From NCBI GenBank assembly GCA_003023105.1, contig PXSZ01000030.1:1-15306 (forward strand): a stretch of 15,306 nucleotides of DNA, written 5' to 3'. Below, in pieces: positions 13,726 to 15,306 of the stretch. This DNA comes from Bacteroidetes bacterium QH_10_64_37 (GTDB lineage: Bacteria > Bacteroidota > Rhodothermia > Rhodothermales > Salinibacteraceae). The notes below the pieces were generated by a model. The model did no database searches and was not told where the DNA came from. It worked only from the letters and a program-made list of their open reading frames with translations. Both the position numbers and the translations under genes were made by a program. Within the stretch, counting starts at the first letter, position 1. Each line of letters starts with the position of its first letter.

Positions 13726-15189
13726 CTACGCCGAAGCGGCCTCTTTTTCCGGGACTGCGTAGTTCTCGAAGGTGTCGTTCACGTACTTCACGTCGCGTCC
13801 CGTGCGGCGGAGGAACGACGCGGCCGCCGCGGCGCGAGCCCCGCTGGCGCAGTGGACCAGCAGCGTCTTGTCGGACGGCAGGTCCTTCTCGTACTCCGGC
13901 ATGCGGGTGTACGAGGCATTCAGCGCCCCCTCCACGTGACCGTCCTCCTCGTACTCCGAGCGGTAGCGCACGTCCACGACCGCCGTGTCCGGGTCCTGCC
14001 GCAGCGCGTCCACCTCGTCGAAGGTGATCTCGTCGATTGTCTCGCTGGGGCCGCCGTTCTGGACGTAGCGCTGGAGCGTGTCGATCTCGGCGAAGCCCTT
14101 CACGTTGTCGTACCCGATGCGCACGAGGTCGCGGACCGCCTCCTCCACGTCCTCCTCGTCCACGATCAGATAGAGGGGCGTCGTCTCGTCCTCCACCAGC
14201 GAGCCGACCACCGTGTTGAAGGTGTTGTTCATCGGCGCGTAGAGCGAGCCCGGAATGTGGCGGGCCATGTAGGCCGAGCGGTCCAGCCGCGTGTCGATGA
14301 GGAGCGCCTCCTCGTCCTGCGCCACCTGTTTTAGCTCGCGGACCGTGAGCTCGCCGGGAGAGGAGAGCCGGCCCAGGACCGGCGGGCCCGTTCTGTTGTC
14401 CCGCTTCATCCGGGCGAAGTACATCTGCGGCTCGGGCTGGCCGGAGAGGATGGCGTCCACAAACGCGTCCTCGCCTTCGCGCGCCGCGTCGATCAACGGG
14501 TTGAACTGCTTCTCGTACCCGACGGTCGACTGCGGCACCGCGCCGAGGGCCGTGCCGCAGGCCGACCCGGCCCCGTGGCCCGGCCACACCTGCAGGCGGT
14601 CCGGCAGGGTGAGAAAGCGCTGCACGGAGTCGTAGAGCGTGCGGGCGGAGGGCTCCATCGCGCCTTCCACGTCTGCGGCCGACTCCAGAAGATCGGGCCG
14701 ACCGAGCGATCCGACGAACACGAAGTCGCCGGTTACGATGCCCATCGATGCGTCGGCCCCGCCGCCCGTGTCCGCGACGAGGAAGGAGAGATGCTCGGGC
14801 GTGTGGCCCGGCGTGTGCAGCGCCGTGATCTCGATGGTGCCGACCGTGAAGGGGTCGCCGTCGCAGAGCCACTGAACGTCGTACTTGCCCCCGTCCCGAC
14901 CACTGGCGGGACGCTGCGCCCACTCGTACGCCCAGTTCTCACCCCCCTCGTCCGAGAGGTAGAGCGTGGTGTCGAAGCGCTCGGCAAACTCGCGGGCGCC
15001 GGAGAGGAAGTCGGCGTGGATGTGGGTTTCGGCCACCGCGACGATCTCTACCCCTTCGTCGTCGGCGAGGTTGAGGTACCGGTCGATGTCGCGCTCAGGA
15101 TCGACGAGGAGCGCCTCACCGGTCTCCCGGCAGCCGATCAGGTAGGCGTACTGCGCGAGCTTCTCGTCGAAAATCTGTCGGAAGAGCAT
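13726..15189 (-). CDS. MBL-fold hydrolase/persulfide-dioxygenase-like protein with two rhodanese domains
   Basis: 487 residues, ATG at 15187-15189, TAG at 13726-13728. The N-terminal metallo-beta-lactamase domain (1-250) has ETHIHADF (His56, His58, Asp60), HTPGHTPEH (His129), GDFVFVGSLGRPDL (Asp155) and WPGHGAGSACG (His205), the ligand set of the ETHE1/persulfide dioxygenase and related sulfur-transfer group. Rhodanese 1 (about 275-370) has no cysteine at its active loop (LYLIVDEE), so it is inactive; rhodanese 2 (about 385-480) has Cys447 in LLVHCASGARA and should carry persulfide sulfur. Such fusions handle persulfides or thiosulfate in the cytosol. Dioxygenase against hydrolase activity cannot be separated here. 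A palindrome copy encodes part of the RPASGRDGG loop at 93-101. It is transcribed towards the kinase gene; a 7-bp microsatellite lies in its leader. Confidence 0.93.
   Translation of the reverse strand: MLFRQIFDEKLAQYAYLIGCRETGEALLVDPERDIDRYLNLADDEGVEIVAVAETHIHADFLSGAREFAERFDTTLYLSDEGGENWAYEWAQRPASGRDGGKYDVQWLCDGDPFTVGTIEITALHTPGHTPEHLSFLVADTGGGADASMGIVTGDFVFVGSLGRPDLLESAADVEGAMEPSARTLYDSVQRFLTLPDRLQVWPGHGAGSACGTALGAVPQSTVGYEKQFNPLIDAAREGEDAFVDAILSGQPEPQMYFARMKRDNRTGPPVLGRLSSPGELTVRELKQVAQDEEALLIDTRLDRSAYMARHIPGSLYAPMNNTFNTVVGSLVEDETTPLYLIVDEEDVEEAVRDLVRIGYDNVKGFAEIDTLQRYVQNGGPSETIDEITFDEVDALRQDPDTAVVDVRYRSEYEEDGHVEGALNASYTRMPEYEKDLPSDKTLLVHCASGARAAAAASFLRRTGRDVKYVNDTFENYAVPEKEAASA
14894..14911. 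repeat. Palindromic element inside a gene, copy 8 (one mismatch)
   Basis: TCCCGA-CCACTG-GCGGGA on the plus strand, the same 6-6-6 layout with one arm mismatch, inside the MBL/rhodanese gene. In the minus-strand frame it encodes part of the loop RPASGRDGG between the second and third metal-ligand motifs, where a short insertion should be tolerated. Confidence 0.6.
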
Positions 15190-15197
15190 GGCGGGTT

Positions 15198-15239
15198 GTA
15201 TTGCGTATTGCGGATTCCGTATTGCGTATTTCGTATTGC
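15198..15239. repeat. 7-bp microsatellite, six tandem heptads, in the leader of the MBL/rhodanese gene
   Basis: Six consecutive 7-mers: gtattgc, gtattgc, ggattcc, gtattgc, gtatttc, gtattgc. Four are identical and two have one to three changes. The array begins 9 bp upstream of the minus-strand ATG at 15189. Copy-number change would alter promoter-to-start distance or leader length. From here to the window end (15240-15306) no further feature is evident. Confidence 0.85.
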
Positions 15240-15306
15240 GTCGTACGGTGTCGTCCAGACTACGGGTGCGACCGTAGCTTTCTACAGATCGCCCGGCGTT
15301 CGTCTC

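Noticed and set aside
15198..15239. Tandem heptads considered as a CRISPR array
   Set aside because: Units are only 7 bp with no spacers and no cas genes.

Overview
The window suggests a halophilic member of the Rhodothermota/Bacteroidota, most like Salinibacter. Visible reasons: high GC, a type IX secretion (T9SS) C-terminal sorting domain at the left edge, two S46-family exopeptidases with export signals, and acidic, Glu/Asp-rich proteins, especially the large sensor kinase. The genus is an inference from style, not from a database match.

Layout. 1-177 is the 3' end of a T9SS cargo gene. 178-901 is a gene graveyard with pieces that look like an IS630-type transposase (+), an M1-type peptidase (-) and an APC permease (+). 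984-1943 is an intact formylglycine-generating enzyme. 2007-2135 is tRNA-Leu(UAG) with its terminator, on the minus strand. 2295-6826 holds two tandem S46 peptidase paralogues: the first has lost its catalytic His and Ser, the second is an intact lipoprotein enzyme. 6846-7766 (-) is an alkaline-phosphatase-superfamily metalloenzyme.

7968-13560 is a signalling island. Two minus-strand genes share a homologous domain, and the downstream one adds a C-terminal PAS domain. They diverge from a NarL-type response regulator (+), which is followed by a 1108-residue CheB-CheR-PAS-PAS-histidine kinase (+). The kinase has the HisKA_3/NarX-type dimerisation box that usually partners NarL-type regulators, so the two probably form one pathway. 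The CheB domain lacks its catalytic Asp. 13726-15189 (-) is an MBL-fold/double-rhodanese sulfur-metabolism protein, preceded by a 7-bp microsatellite in its leader.

The most unexpected cross-cutting signal is an 18-bp palindrome, TCCCGA-N6-TCGGGA, found eight times (four exact or near-exact copies in two intergenic pairs, two in the graveyard, two inside genes). In one gene it is exactly six in-frame codons. It looks like a dispersed palindromic repeat that can enter coding sequence.
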